From Paracoccus salsus (GTDB lineage Bacteria > Pseudomonadota > Alphaproteobacteria > Rhodobacterales > Rhodobacteraceae): a stretch of 64,000 nt of DNA. Positions 18,595 through 28,271 of the stretch are shown here, piece after piece. Under the pieces are notes generated by a model. That model saw only the letters and a list, made by a program, of their open reading frames with translations. It was not told the origin of the DNA and did not search any database. The translations under genes and the position numbers were made by a program. The stretch is from NCBI RefSeq assembly GCF_021556615.1, contig NZ_JAKGGD010000001.1:186001-250000 (forward strand), read 5' to 3'. The stretch's first letter is position 1, and every line of letters starts with the position of its first letter.

Positions 18595-18935
18595 TTCAAT
18601 TGATCTTTCGGTAACAGCGCCGGATTGTAATACCGAATCGACCAGAGCATTTCATGCCCCGCCACATGACCTGCACCAGCAGAAGGCGCCTGAAAATGCG
18701 GCATTTTCACCGAGCGCAACCGATATGCGGCCGAAGCCGGGTTCGTCATCATTTCTTATGCACCAACGCAACCTTGAAAACAGACATAACAGGTAAATCG
18801 CAACTCCCGCCGATTAAACCTGCCGCTTTGGACAGGTCGGATCACATGCGCCGTGGCCCCAGTCGCGCGATCCTAACATGAACAGACCTTCCCGATCGAA
18901 TGAAACCGGGCCCGAGGGTTAACACGCCCCGTCCC
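18595..18935. other. Intergenic region upstream of the PKS operon
   Basis: 341 bp between the PKS start and the stop of the polymerase/ligase-like gene, both on the minus strand. It is less GC-rich than its surroundings, especially 18740-18820. I find no credible reading frame. It holds a lux-box-like dyad at 18818-18837. The distance from that dyad to the PKS start leaves room for a promoter and a leader of roughly 190 nt. No clear minus 10 hexamer stands out, and there is no obvious terminator for the gene that ends at 18936, so read-through into the PKS operon is possible. Confidence 0.7.
18818..18837. promoter_or_regulatory. Lux-box-like operator upstream of the PKS operon
   Basis: The 20-bp sequence ACCTGCCGCTTTGGACAGGT has ACCTG-N10-CAGGT dyad ends, the length and arrangement of LuxR-family boxes such as the Vibrio fischeri lux box and the LasR site of lasB. 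It lies 224 bp upstream of the PKS ATG. A near-identical copy lies at 25637-25656, upstream of the initiating sugar transferase. The match to the consensus is seen; binding by a LuxR-type regulator is inferred, and no luxR or luxI gene is in the window. Confidence 0.6.
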
Positions 18936-20390
18936 CTACAGCAGCGTGCGCGGCCCCATCGCGGGGCGGCCCACCAGCCCCGAGAACGCCTTGCCCCGCG
19001 CCGGCGATGCCGGGGACGAGGCCGGCAATGCCGCGTCCAGCGTATCCTCGCCGCGTCGCAGCCGCTCCAGATAGCCAAGCATCGCGCCCGAGAACAGCCA
19101 CGTGAGCGGCGTGATCGTCGCGTTCGGAAGCAGGTCGATCAGATTGGCGGCCAGGACCACCGCCACGCCGCCCGCCAGCACCGACACCTCACGGCCCGCC
19201 GCGCGGTGCGCCCGCCCCAGCAGAAGGATCGGCAAGGCCAGCAGCCCGAACTGCCCGATGAAACCTGCAAAACCGGCATAGCCAATCGCGATCACCCACA
19301 ACCCGTCGGCGGTCGAGATCGGCTCGCCCGTGGCCGCGTCGTGAATGGTGCTGCGTCCCCAGCCCCCCCAGCCGAACAAGGGTCGCTGCATCGCGTGACG
19401 GAGGAGGGCGTCCTCGTTGTCGAAGCGGAACTTCAGCGATTGCGCGCGCTCGTCCGAGATCCTGCCCGCCATCTCGACCAGACGATCGGTCGGTATCACG
19501 TCGAACGTGCGCAGCACCGGATAGCTCATGACCAGGAACGCCAGCAGCATCGCGATCTGCGCCAGCCTGCGCCCGCTTGCAAACAGCAGTGCCGGGATCA
19601 GCAGCAGCGCGTAGAGCAGCGCCGCCATGCTCTTGCACAATACCAGGACGATCAGCAGATAGATCGCCGCGCCGTACCAGCGGTTCTTCATGTCGGGCCC
19701 GGCCTCGCGCGCCAGCACGACCGCCAGCATGGCCGACATCGAGGTCAGGATGGCGATCCACAGCCCGTGTTCCAGAAACACGATCGGCCGGAAGCCACCC
19801 TGCCGCATCATTTGCAGGAAGTCGTGCTGGAAGAAGCCGTAGATGAGGATATGCAACTGCGGCGACATCCGCACCTCGTACAGCATGGGCAGCGAATACC
19901 ACAGGAACGAGATCACAAGCGCCGTCGCCAGGTGCCGGACCGCGTTCCGGTCGTTCAGGAACTCGCGCGCCAAAGCCCAGATGCACAGGAAACCCAGTTG
20001 CCCGATCATCACCGAGGCCGCATCATAGGGACGCAGCGCCGGCAGTGTCGTCTGGCTGTTGATCAGGATCGGGTCGCCATTCGTGGCCACGGTCAGCAGC
20101 GGGCCGAGCAGCACCAGCCAAGCCAGGATGCGACCGGACGTGGTTTTCGGCATCAGCGGAACCAGTCGACCCAGCAAAGCACTGGCGAAGATATAGCCGA
20201 ACAGCGGCGGAATGCTGTATTTGCTGAGGCCCGGAAGACCCGGCAGGTCCAGCACCGTCGCCGCCGGAAGCAGCAGGTAGCCTGCGAGGATCGACCAGAT
20301 CACCGCCGCGCTGGTCGGCATCCGCAGATACATGGCCAGCGTCACGAAGGGCCAGATGGACATCATCAGGATGGCAAGACTGTTGGGCAT
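18936..20390 (-). CDS. O-antigen ligase/polymerase-like membrane protein (Wzy/WaaL)
   Basis: 484 residues, nearly all hydrophobic helices (about ten to twelve membrane segments). A periplasmic loop of roughly 80 residues contains the RPLFGWGGWGRS motif found in Wzy_C / O-antigen ligase proteins. It should either polymerise lipid-linked repeat units or transfer a finished glycan in the periplasm. ATG 20390 was chosen over the upstream in-frame 20459, because the extra 23 residues are not hydrophobic and run into the divergent promoter region. The gene lies upstream of the PKS on the same strand. Polymerase and ligase cannot be told apart from sequence alone; next to Wzz and flippase genes, a polymerase is more likely. 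Confidence 0.78.
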   Translation of the reverse strand: MPNSLAILMMSIWPFVTLAMYLRMPTSAAVIWSILAGYLLLPAATVLDLPGLPGLSKYSIPPLFGYIFASALLGRLVPLMPKTTSGRILAWLVLLGPLLTVATNGDPILINSQTTLPALRPYDAASVMIGQLGFLCIWALAREFLNDRNAVRHLATALVISFLWYSLPMLYEVRMSPQLHILIYGFFQHDFLQMMRQGGFRPIVFLEHGLWIAILTSMSAMLAVVLAREAGPDMKNRWYGAAIYLLIVLVLCKSMAALLYALLLIPALLFASGRRLAQIAMLLAFLVMSYPVLRTFDVIPTDRLVEMAGRISDERAQSLKFRFDNEDALLRHAMQRPLFGWGGWGRSTIHDAATGEPISTADGLWVIAIGYAGFAGFIGQFGLLALPILLLGRAHRAAGREVSVLAGGVAVVLAANLIDLLPNATITPLTWLFSGAMLGYLERLRRGEDTLDAALPASSPASPARGKAFSGLVGRPAMGPRTLL

Positions 20391-20437
20391 CTGCGGATCT
20401 TTTGCACGCAACTCGAACTGGCAACCGGGCCTGATTA

Positions 20438-20463
20438 GCACAAAGCGCGCCAGGCACAAAGCG
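20438..20463. repeat. 10-bp direct repeat in a divergent promoter region
   Basis: GCACAAAGCG occurs at 20438-20447 and again, exactly, at 20454-20463, a period of 16 bp. It sits in the 165-bp region between the leftward polymerase-like gene and the rightward WecG-family gene. It could be a regulator site or chance. Confidence 0.4.
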
Positions 20464-20555
20464 TCGGCGATTGCCCCGCGCCCTCAAAAGTGGAAGATAA
20501 CGCAAAGAATGCGGCCGATCCGTCGGTCGCACGGCGGATCGGGACAGGTTTCTGA

Positions 20556-21311
20556 ATGAACTTCACCTATGACGGTCACACGATCCGTGTGAATATTCCG
20601 GACCAGGCAGCGCTGATGGCGGCGCTGACCCGCCGGTTCCGGGAAGGCCGCGGCTTTGCGCTTGCCACCATCAATCTGGACCATCTTGTCAAGCTGCGCT
20701 CGGACGCCGCGTTCCGCGATGCCTACGCGGCGCAGGATCTTGTCGTCGCCGACGGGAACCCGATCGTCTGGCTGTCGCGACTTGCCCATCGCCCGGTCAC
20801 GCTGGTTCCCGGGTCCGATCTGGTCCTGCCCCTGTCGCGGCTTGCCGCGGCCGAAGACATCCCGATCGCGCTGATCGGGACGACAGAGGCGGCGCTTGAC
20901 GCCGCCGCGCGGCATATCGAGGAACAGGCGCCGGGTGCTTCCGTCGTGCTGAAGATCGCGCCCCCGATGGGGTTCGATCCCGACTCGGATGCCGCCGTCG
21001 CAATGCTGCGCCAGATCGAGGCCAGTACCGCACGGCTGTGCTTCATCGCCATGGGCGCACCGCGCCAGGAACGGCTTGCGGCGCGCGGCCGGCTTGAGGT
21101 TCCGTCGGTCGGCTTCGCCTCGGTGGGCGCGGGGCTGGACTTTCTGGCCGGCAACCAGCAGCGCGCCCCGGTCTGGGTACGGCGCATCGCGATGGAATGG
21201 GTCTGGCGGATGCTTTCGGCGCCCCAGCGGCTTGTACCGCGCTATGCCAGATGTGCCGCCATCCTGCCTGCCGAGGCGGTCAACGCGATCCGTCAGCGCC
21301 GCGACGAATAG
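20556..21311 (+). CDS. WecG/TagA/CpsF-family glycosyltransferase (GT26)
   Basis: 251 residues. Family features include FALATINLDHLVKLRSDAAFR, VVADGNPIVW, and the conserved AMGAPRQERLAARGR followed by GVGA-like ASVGAGLDFLAGNQQRAPVW, which in GT26 enzymes precedes ...GLEWxxRL (here AMEWVWRMLSAP). These membrane-associated enzymes usually add the second sugar, often N-acetylmannosaminuronate or a related residue, to an undecaprenyl-linked first sugar. That fits a locus with its own initiating transferase at 24756. The gene is transcribed alone and rightward, 3 bp short of the convergent GT2 gene. The start ATG follows an ACAGG site. Confidence 0.85.
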   Translation: MNFTYDGHTIRVNIPDQAALMAALTRRFREGRGFALATINLDHLVKLRSDAAFRDAYAAQDLVVADGNPIVWLSRLAHRPVTLVPGSDLVLPLSRLAAAEDIPIALIGTTEAALDAAARHIEEQAPGASVVLKIAPPMGFDPDSDAAVAMLRQIEASTARLCFIAMGAPRQERLAARGRLEVPSVGFASVGAGLDFLAGNQQRAPVWVRRIAMEWVWRMLSAPQRLVPRYARCAAILPAEAVNAIRQRRDE

Positions 21312-21314
21312 CCG

Positions 21315-22328
21315 TCACTTGTATTCGATCAGCCCGGCCCGGCGGCCGCGCCATCGGTTCAGCCAGTAGGACAGCACACCCTGCGCCTCGGCAAACTTGC
21401 CCAGCACGGTGAAGGTTGCCATTTCCCAGGACCGCCTCCGCGACAGGCCACGCCGCGCGGCCAGCCGCAGAATCTGGGCCGGATAGGCCATCGCCAGAAG
21501 CAGCGCCAGCGCGGGCGAAAGGAACAGCAGCAGCAGCACGATGACCAGCGGCAGACAGGCGCCCCAGACCACCGCGCGCCGAGTCTCGGCCACCCAATGC
21601 CGGTCCGGCGGCGCGCCGTGCAGGGACGCGCCCTCGGCGAAGGCGTGACCCGCCCGTCTGGTCCGCCGCCACCACTGCGAAAAGCGCGTCATGGCCGCAT
21701 CGTGCAATGTCATATCGGCGTCCAGCCGCCAGACCTGCCCGCCTGCGCGGCGCAGCCGAAGACACAGTTCGGGCTCCTCGCCGGCGATCAGATCCTCGCG
21801 ATAGCCGCCCGCCATCCGCAGCGCCGAAACACGCATCAGCGCGTCGCCACCGCAGGCCATCGCCTCGCCGACCGGAGTGTTCCATTCGGCGTCGCACAGG
21901 CGGTTATAGACCGACGCATGCGGAAAACGCTCTCGCCGTCGCCCGCACACCACGACCGCCCGGGGGTTCCCTGCCAGAAACTGGCGGGCCCGTGGCAGCC
22001 AGCCGGATGCCAGGATGCAGTCCCCGTCGATGAAATGAAGATATTCGGGGGGATCGTCCATGGACAGGATGTCGTGCAGGCCGGCGTTCCGCGCCCGCGC
22101 AGCGGTAAAGGGCCGGTCCATCGTCAGGGCCACGACGCGCGCACCGCTGGCCTCGGCCGCCAGCACGCTGCCATCGGTCGAGCCGCTGTCCACATAGACG
22201 ATCCGCCGGACACCGGCCCGCCGCAGCGAGGCGAGGCATTCGACCAGCCGCCGCCCCTCGTTCCGCCCGATCGCGACGGCATCCACCACGCCGTTCCCAA
22301 TCATGTGTGCATCCGCGCCTTTCCTCAT
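21315..22328 (-). CDS. GT2-family glycosyltransferase with C-terminal membrane segment
   Basis: About 337 residues. AVAIGRNEGRRLVECLASL opens a GT-A fold, VYVDSGSTDGS and FIDGDCIL give the nucleotide and DXD sites, and AGEEPELCLRLRRAGGQVW provides the acceptor-side ED motif. A hydrophobic segment near the C-terminus (LPLVIVLLLLFLSPALALLL) probably anchors it in the inner membrane. The same layout is seen in succinoglycan-type and other EPS transferases. Candidate starts are 22328 (used; a GCGGG lies eight bases upstream) and 22304. The gene diverges from the BY-kinase-like gene and converges on the WecG-family gene. Donor sugar unknown. Confidence 0.82.
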   Translation of the reverse strand: MRKGADAHMIGNGVVDAVAIGRNEGRRLVECLASLRRAGVRRIVYVDSGSTDGSVLAAEASGARVVALTMDRPFTAARARNAGLHDILSMDDPPEYLHFIDGDCILASGWLPRARQFLAGNPRAVVVCGRRRERFPHASVYNRLCDAEWNTPVGEAMACGGDALMRVSALRMAGGYREDLIAGEEPELCLRLRRAGGQVWRLDADMTLHDAAMTRFSQWWRRTRRAGHAFAEGASLHGAPPDRHWVAETRRAVVWGACLPLVIVLLLLFLSPALALLLAMAYPAQILRLAARRGLSRRRSWEMATFTVLGKFAEAQGVLSYWLNRWRGRRAGLIEYK

Positions 22329-22463
22329 CGCCACAACCCGCTTACCCTTCAACCGTCCCGGCGAGAACCGGGAATTCTGACACAGACACATGTTCTAATG
22401 TATAAATTGATTCCCACACAGCATCTGTTACGCAGACCCAGTATAGGTCAGACTGCGTCACAC

Positions 22464-22481
22464 GGTAACGGTCAGGTAACG
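22464..22481. repeat. GGTAACG direct repeat, 11-bp period, before the BY-kinase-like gene
   Basis: GGTAACG occurs at 22464-22470 and 22475-22481, so equivalent bases lie 11 bp apart, about one helical turn. The second copy ends 4 bp before the ATG at 22486 and overlaps its ribosome site (AGGTAACGAG). Seven-base direct repeats with a four-base spacer are the layout of winged-helix (OmpR/PhoB-family) sites, but this is not a Pho-box sequence. Confidence 0.4.
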
Positions 22482-22485
22482 AGTC

Positions 22486-23361
22486 ATGAACTCTGAGACG
22501 CCGCAACATGCGCAACGAACGGTGTCTGCGTCGCAGACACCCGCCAAGGTTGCGCGTCTGCGTCTGGATCGTGGCAACCGGGTCGAGGAATCCGGCCCCG
22601 AGAGCGCCAGGGAGTCACAATCCTGGAGGGAATTGCGGGCGTTGCCGCGGGATGCCGACACGATGCGCCGGCATCGCCTGTTCGTCGACAACAGCGACGA
22701 CGACATCACGCGGCGTTTCGATCTGCTTCGAACGCTGCTGTCGGACACGATCGAGGAACATGGCATCACGCGGCTTGGTGTGACCGCCCCTACCGCGGGG
22801 TCGGGCACCTCCTTTGTTGCCGCCAATCTTGCGCTGGCGATGGCGCGCCGCCCCAGTGCGCGGGTGCTTCTGGCAGACATGAACCTGCGGCGTCCGGCTC
22901 TGGCGCGGATGTTCGGGGCGACGGCACCGACCCCTGTCGCCGACCTGCTGACCGGGCAGAATGCGGCCGACCAGCATCTGCGCCTGTTCGGAAGCAATCT
23001 CGCCCTGCTGCTGAATTCGCAGACCGTCGGAAGCAGCGCCGAAATGCTGCACGACCCCGCCGCGGCCGAGGCGCTGCGCGAGATGCGCCAGCGTTTCGAT
23101 GCGACGCTGGAGATCTATGACCTGCCGCCGGTGCTGGGGCGCGACGACGTCCTGTCCTTCCTGCCGCAGCTGGACGGCGTGCTGATGGTTGTTGACGGGA
23201 CGCGCAACACGGCCGCGCAGCTGCGCGCGGCAGAGGAGTTGCTGACCGGACGCACCCGACTGGTCGCAGTGGTTCTGAACCGCGGCGAGATCCGCCGCTC
23301 GCTTTACGAAATCATCCAGAGCATACGCAGCCGCTTTCAGCGCGGTCGCAACAAGGAATAG
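22486..23361 (+). CDS. BY-kinase-like (CpsD/ExoP-C-type) ATPase with altered Walker A
   Basis: 291 residues. A polar amino end of about 75 residues leads into a MinD/BY-kinase fold: DITRRFDLLRTLL, then APTAGSGTSFVAANLA at the Walker A position, VLLADMNLRRP at Walker A', and EIYDLPPVL at Walker B. The Walker A lysine of GxGK[S/T] is threonine (Thr108, codon ACC). The C-terminus has one tyrosine rather than the tyrosine cluster of active BY-kinases. It therefore looks like a non-catalytic partner of the Wzz-type protein whose gene starts 5 bp downstream. In alphaproteobacterial EPS systems such pairs set chain length and export. Fold assignment firm; activity doubtful. Confidence 0.78.
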   Translation: MNSETPQHAQRTVSASQTPAKVARLRLDRGNRVEESGPESARESQSWRELRALPRDADTMRRHRLFVDNSDDDITRRFDLLRTLLSDTIEEHGITRLGVTAPTAGSGTSFVAANLALAMARRPSARVLLADMNLRRPALARMFGATAPTPVADLLTGQNAADQHLRLFGSNLALLLNSQTVGSSAEMLHDPAAAEALREMRQRFDATLEIYDLPPVLGRDDVLSFLPQLDGVLMVVDGTRNTAAQLRAAEELLTGRTRLVAVVLNRGEIRRSLYEIIQSIRSRFQRGRNKE

Positions 23362-23366
23362 AGGTC

Positions 23367-24593
23367 ATGGGCAGCCTTGGTTCGGTAAGCGATATTGTGG
23401 CGATGCTCTGGCGTCGTCGCTGGATCATGGGAACGACCATCCTCGCGGGTGCGGCGATCAGCTACCAGGTCGCGATGAGTCAGCCGCACAGCTATGCGGC
23501 CTCGGCGATCCTGCAGATCGAGACACCTCGTTCGCTGTCCGAAGGACCGCGCGGTTCCGGGGGCGGAATCGCGGCGGGATACTGGTTGCAGTTGGTGCAG
23601 GCCCGGCTGATGGTGCGCGAGAACATCGAGACGCTGATCCGGAAATACGATCTGTTCGCCGACACGCCGCAGATGTCCGACGCGTTGCAGGTCGACATTG
23701 TCCGGCGCGCCTTCCGGATCGAACCGATGACGGGCGGACAGTACTATGCCAATGCCGAACAATGGCCCGGCGTGCTGCGCGTCACCGCGACCATGTCGAC
23801 GCCGGAACTGGCCGCCAGCATGGCCAATGAGATGGCTCAGAGCGTGCTGGACCTGAACGCGAACACCCAGTCCGAACGGACGCGCGAGACGCTGGAATTC
23901 TACAGCCGAGAAGAGGCGCGGATCGCCAGACAGATCGACGCGGTCGAGACCGAGATGGCCACGTTCCGCAACGAAAACCTCGAGATCCTGCCGACGACCA
24001 CGCTGGACAACCGACCGGACGAGATGCGGACGATCGACCTGGAACTGAACGAAATCAGCGGCGACCTGCTTGAAGCACGCAGCAAGCTGGCAGAACTGAC
24101 CTCACGCGGCAACCTCGCGACGGTCGAGCAGCGCGACGCCCGCCAGCTGGAAAGCCGCATCGAACTGCTGTCGGCCCGTCAGCAGCAGCTTCAGGAACGC
24201 ATGGACGATATCCGAGCCTCGGGCCGTCGCAGCGTGAATGCCCAGGCGCAGATGGATGCCTATCAGCGTCGCCTGGAGCAACTGCGCGAGCTGCAGGCCG
24301 AGATGGGTGGACGCCGCGCTGCCGCCGAAACCGCACAGCGCCTGAACGCCGAGCAGGAGGGCGAGCAGTTCATTCTGCTGGAGCCGGCAATCGAACCGGA
24401 CTATCCACTGTCCTCCGGTCGCAAGAAGATCATGGTCTTCGGTCTTGCCGGGTCAATGGGTCTGGCCCTGGCCTTGGCCCTGTTGCTGGAACTCCTGAAG
24501 CCGGTCTTGCGCTCGGCAAGCCAGATGGAGCGATCTTCCGGCCTGCGCCCGGTCATGACCATCCCCAACATTCCGGACAAGAAGCGCGGCTGA
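23367..24593 (+). CDS. Wzz/GumC-family polysaccharide chain-length protein
   Basis: 408 residues. One membrane helix near the amino end (RRRWIMGTTILAGAAISYQV) and another near the C-terminus (IMVFGLAGSMGLALALALLL) enclose a large periplasmic part. Residues about 170-340 are rich in heptads and glutamate/arginine and should form the coiled coil typical of polysaccharide co-polymerases. The second helix is followed by a short cytoplasmic tail; the kinase-like part is a separate protein encoded 5 bp upstream, as in split PCP-2a systems. The role is control of chain length and coupling to export. There is no clear terminator on the plus strand after the stop. Confidence 0.85.
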   Translation: MGSLGSVSDIVAMLWRRRWIMGTTILAGAAISYQVAMSQPHSYAASAILQIETPRSLSEGPRGSGGGIAAGYWLQLVQARLMVRENIETLIRKYDLFADTPQMSDALQVDIVRRAFRIEPMTGGQYYANAEQWPGVLRVTATMSTPELAASMANEMAQSVLDLNANTQSERTRETLEFYSREEARIARQIDAVETEMATFRNENLEILPTTTLDNRPDEMRTIDLELNEISGDLLEARSKLAELTSRGNLATVEQRDARQLESRIELLSARQQQLQERMDDIRASGRRSVNAQAQMDAYQRRLEQLRELQAEMGGRRAAAETAQRLNAEQEGEQFILLEPAIEPDYPLSSGRKKIMVFGLAGSMGLALALALLLELLKPVLRSASQMERSSGLRPVMTIPNIPDKKRG

Positions 24594-24687
24594 CCAGGCC
24601 CCGACCGGCCGGCCGAACCGCGTCCCCGAACCGGCCGTCGGCAGGTTCTCAGGGAAGCTGACACCACAGACGCCCGTGCCGAACATG

Positions 24688-24718
24688 AAAAACCGGTCGC
24701 CTCTCGAAGACGACCGGT
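24688..24718 (-). terminator. Intrinsic terminator of the initiating sugar transferase gene
   Basis: Read on the minus strand, ACCGGTCG (24718-24711) pairs with CGACCGGT (24699-24692) around an 11-base loop, followed by a run of five T (24692-24688). It lies 38 bp beyond the stop codon at 24756. On the plus strand there is no T-run, so it should act on the leftward gene. Confidence 0.8.
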
Positions 24719-24755
24719 CACAACCTTGGGCAGAATTGTCCTGCGCGGCGGCGAG

Positions 24756-25433
24756 CTAGCAACCCGTTGCGCGCATCACGACGCCGAAGGTGCGCACCAG
24801 GATTCCGACATCGCTTGAAAGCGACAGGTCACACTCGTAACGGTCGTCGTACCAGGCGCGTGCCGAGAACGAGGACTTGTTGCGGGCGGCGGTCTGCCAG
24901 AAACCCGTGATGCCCGGCCGCAGCTCGAAATAGCCTGAGCCATCATACATCGACTTCTGTTCGGGCAGCATCGGACGGGGTCCGACAAGGCTCATATCGC
25001 CTTTCAGAACGTTCCACAGCTGCGGCAACTCATCCAGCGAACTGCGGCGAAGCAACCGGCCGAACCGCGTCACGCGCGGGTCGTTCTGCAATTTCTGCGT
25101 CTGGTTCCACTCTTCGCGCGCTTCCGGATTCTGCTCGAGATAAGCAGAAAGCCGCTGATCTGCGTCAACAACCATGCTGCGCAGCTTCCACATGCGATAC
25201 AGCTTTCCGTTCCGGCCAACTCTTGCCTGCGAGTAGAACGGCATGCCGCCTTCACGCAAAACGAGAAGCGCAAGAATAAACACAATCGGAATGATCAGCG
25301 GCGCGGCCAGCAAAACCAGCAAAATGTCCAGAGGACGCTTGAACAGCGTACGGTACAACCACGGCCTGCAGGGTTTGGAGGAATTTACGCCCGTCCCGGG
25401 AACAACGGCAACCATTTGATTTTCCACTGTCAT
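24756..25433 (-). CDS. Initiating phosphoglycosyl transferase (WbaP/ExoY-type)
   Basis: About 225 residues. A basic amino end leads into a hydrophobic re-entrant segment (LDILLVLLAAPLIIPIVFIL), then the bacterial sugar transferase domain: FYSQARVGRNGKLYRMWKLR, SSLDELPQLWNVLKGDMSLV with the catalytic Asp-Glu pair, GPRP, and GITGFWQ. It should move a sugar-1-phosphate from a UDP-sugar to undecaprenyl phosphate, the first step of repeat-unit synthesis. Starts at 25433 (GGGCG just upstream) and 25442 are both possible; 25433 is used. A lux-box-like site lies 204 bp upstream, and a strong terminator follows. It is transcribed as a single gene. Confidence 0.88.
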   Translation of the reverse strand: MTVENQMVAVVPGTGVNSSKPCRPWLYRTLFKRPLDILLVLLAAPLIIPIVFILALLVLREGGMPFYSQARVGRNGKLYRMWKLRSMVVDADQRLSAYLEQNPEAREEWNQTQKLQNDPRVTRFGRLLRRSSLDELPQLWNVLKGDMSLVGPRPMLPEQKSMYDGSGYFELRPGITGFWQTAARNKSSFSARAWYDDRYECDLSLSSDVGILVRTFGVVMRATGC

Positions 25434-25615
25434 ATCGCCCATACTGTTACACATGACAGTCCCAGGCCCCGGTGCAGGGGCTACACATCGCCCCTCGCGT
25501 TTCCAATGGCCTACCCCGCCAGGCTTGCCAACCTTGGCGCCCTTTTCGCACGGAGCTGGGATGTCTTTTACTAGACGGACAATAACATCTCGGCACGTTT
25601 CCGCCCATCCGTAAA

Positions 25616-25628
25616 ACTTTAATAAAGT
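25616..25628. repeat. Inverted repeat ACTTTA-A-TAAAGT
   Basis: A perfect 6-bp inverted repeat around one central A, 8 bp from the lux-box-like dyad on the gene side. On the minus strand it contains TATTAA, a possible but imperfect minus 10. It could be a regulator half of the promoter or the promoter element itself. Confidence 0.4.
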
Positions 25629-25636
25629 CTGAAATG

Positions 25637-25656
25637 ACCTGCCTTTTGGGACAGGT
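25637..25656. promoter_or_regulatory. Lux-box-like operator upstream of the initiating transferase
   Basis: The 20-bp sequence ACCTGCCTTTTGGGACAGGT shares 17 of 20 positions with the site at 18818-18837, including both outer arms and the flanking CGG. It has ACCTG-N10-CAGGT ends, as in LuxR-family boxes. It lies 204 bp upstream of the chosen ATG. Two such sites in one locus at equal distance from their genes make chance unlikely; regulator binding is inferred. Confidence 0.6.
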
Positions 25657-25732
25657 CGGCCAGAGCCGGACACTTGAAAGTGCGTGGAACGATATGGAAT
25701 TCAGCTTAAGGTTGTGCCGTGCGTCTTATTGT

Positions 25733-25746
25733 ATTGCGATCGCAAT
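25733..25746. promoter_or_regulatory. 14-bp perfect palindrome ATTGCGATCGCAAT
   Basis: ATTGCGATCGCAAT equals its own reverse complement. It lies 76 bp beyond the lux-box-like site, on the upstream side for the leftward initiating transferase gene. Its position and length suit a dimeric activator or repressor. No protein can be named. Confidence 0.4.
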
Positions 25747-25999
25747 CAATCAGGCTTTTCCACGATTCGTCGTCGCGGCAACACGCCATATCCTGACCGT
25801 TTTGCGGCTGGGCGCGGCGAAGACGATCTGCCCGCCGCCAGATCGCCGCAACGCCATCAGCGTGCGGGGGCCGATGATGCGGATGCACAAGGACCGCGAG
25901 CCGTCACCCCGCCATCAGGCGAGGACAGGCAAAGCCTTGGCTGCAATTCGCGGTTGTTCCGTCAGTCGGGTCCGGATCCGATGGGTCGGTCGAACGCGG

Positions 26000-26326
<327 letters not shown>

Positions 26327-26373
26327 TCATCTTTCCCTTGCTGCGCGCCAGATAGGCGATCAAGGCGCCAATG

Positions 26374-26400
26374 AAAAGGGGCGCGTGCCCGACGCGCCCC
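26374..26400 (-). terminator. Intrinsic terminator downstream of the DegP-type gene
   Basis: On the minus strand GGGGCGCGT (26400-26392) pairs with ACGCGCCCC (26386-26378) around a 5-base loop, followed by TTTT (26377-26374). It lies 28 bp after the stop at 26429. The plus strand does not show a matching T-run. Confidence 0.8.
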
Positions 26401-26428
26401 GATCCGATATCCGCCTGGTGAAGCGCGG

Positions 26429-27985
<1,557 letters not shown>

Positions 27986-28237
27986 GCTGGTTGTCCTCAT
28001 CTTTCGAAAGTCGTCACGGCGCCGACAGGGTCCGGCCGCGATGGGTTGGATATGAAGGGGATTTAGTCACTCATTGCAAATAAACCACGCTCTCGGACGG
28101 TGAACTGATCGTGACTTGATGCCCTGGCGCACAGGTCGACCCCGTGCGGCCAAGCCTGTCCCATGCCCATGTGCCATCTCGTTCCCTTGCCACGATCACA
28201 GCGCGGCGCATGCGGTGGCCGGCCTTATGGGCGCGCC

Positions 28238-28265
28238 GGGGCGGTCACGCAGTCGCGACCGCCCC
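28238..28265 (-). terminator. GC-rich hairpin after hflC
   Basis: GGGGCGGTC (28238-28246) pairs with GACCGCCCC (28257-28265) around a 10-base loop, 7 bp after the hflC stop. There is no T-run on the minus strand, so it is either a weak terminator or an RNA-stabilising 3' hairpin. Confidence 0.4.
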
Positions 28266-28271
28266 AAGCTG

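Larger units (their letters stand above)
25434..25999. other. 566-bp intergenic region with several dyads, upstream of the initiating transferase
   Basis: No gene is supported here. Short frames exist on both strands but lack family resemblance, ribosome sites and codon bias. The region contains, from the gene outward, an ACTTTA-A-TAAAGT inverted repeat (25616-25628), a lux-box-like dyad (25637-25656) and a 14-bp perfect palindrome (25733-25746). Composition drops in GC between 25570 and 25760. It is the richest control region of the polysaccharide locus that I can see. From about 25800 to 26000 nothing stands out. Confidence 0.65.

Noticed and set aside
11218..18603. Very long plus-strand open frames opposite the GT2 and PKS genes
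   Set aside because: The opposite strand encodes complete catalytic domains in order; the plus-strand products are Arg/Gly/His/Gln-rich with no motifs.
18600..18640. CGGTA...TACCG arms near the PKS start as an operator
   Set aside because: Five-base arms with a long irregular spacer are common by chance at this composition.
20541..20549. GGGACAGGT just before the WecG-family gene as a third lux-box
   Set aside because: Only the right arm is present; the left ACCTG arm 10 bp away is missing.
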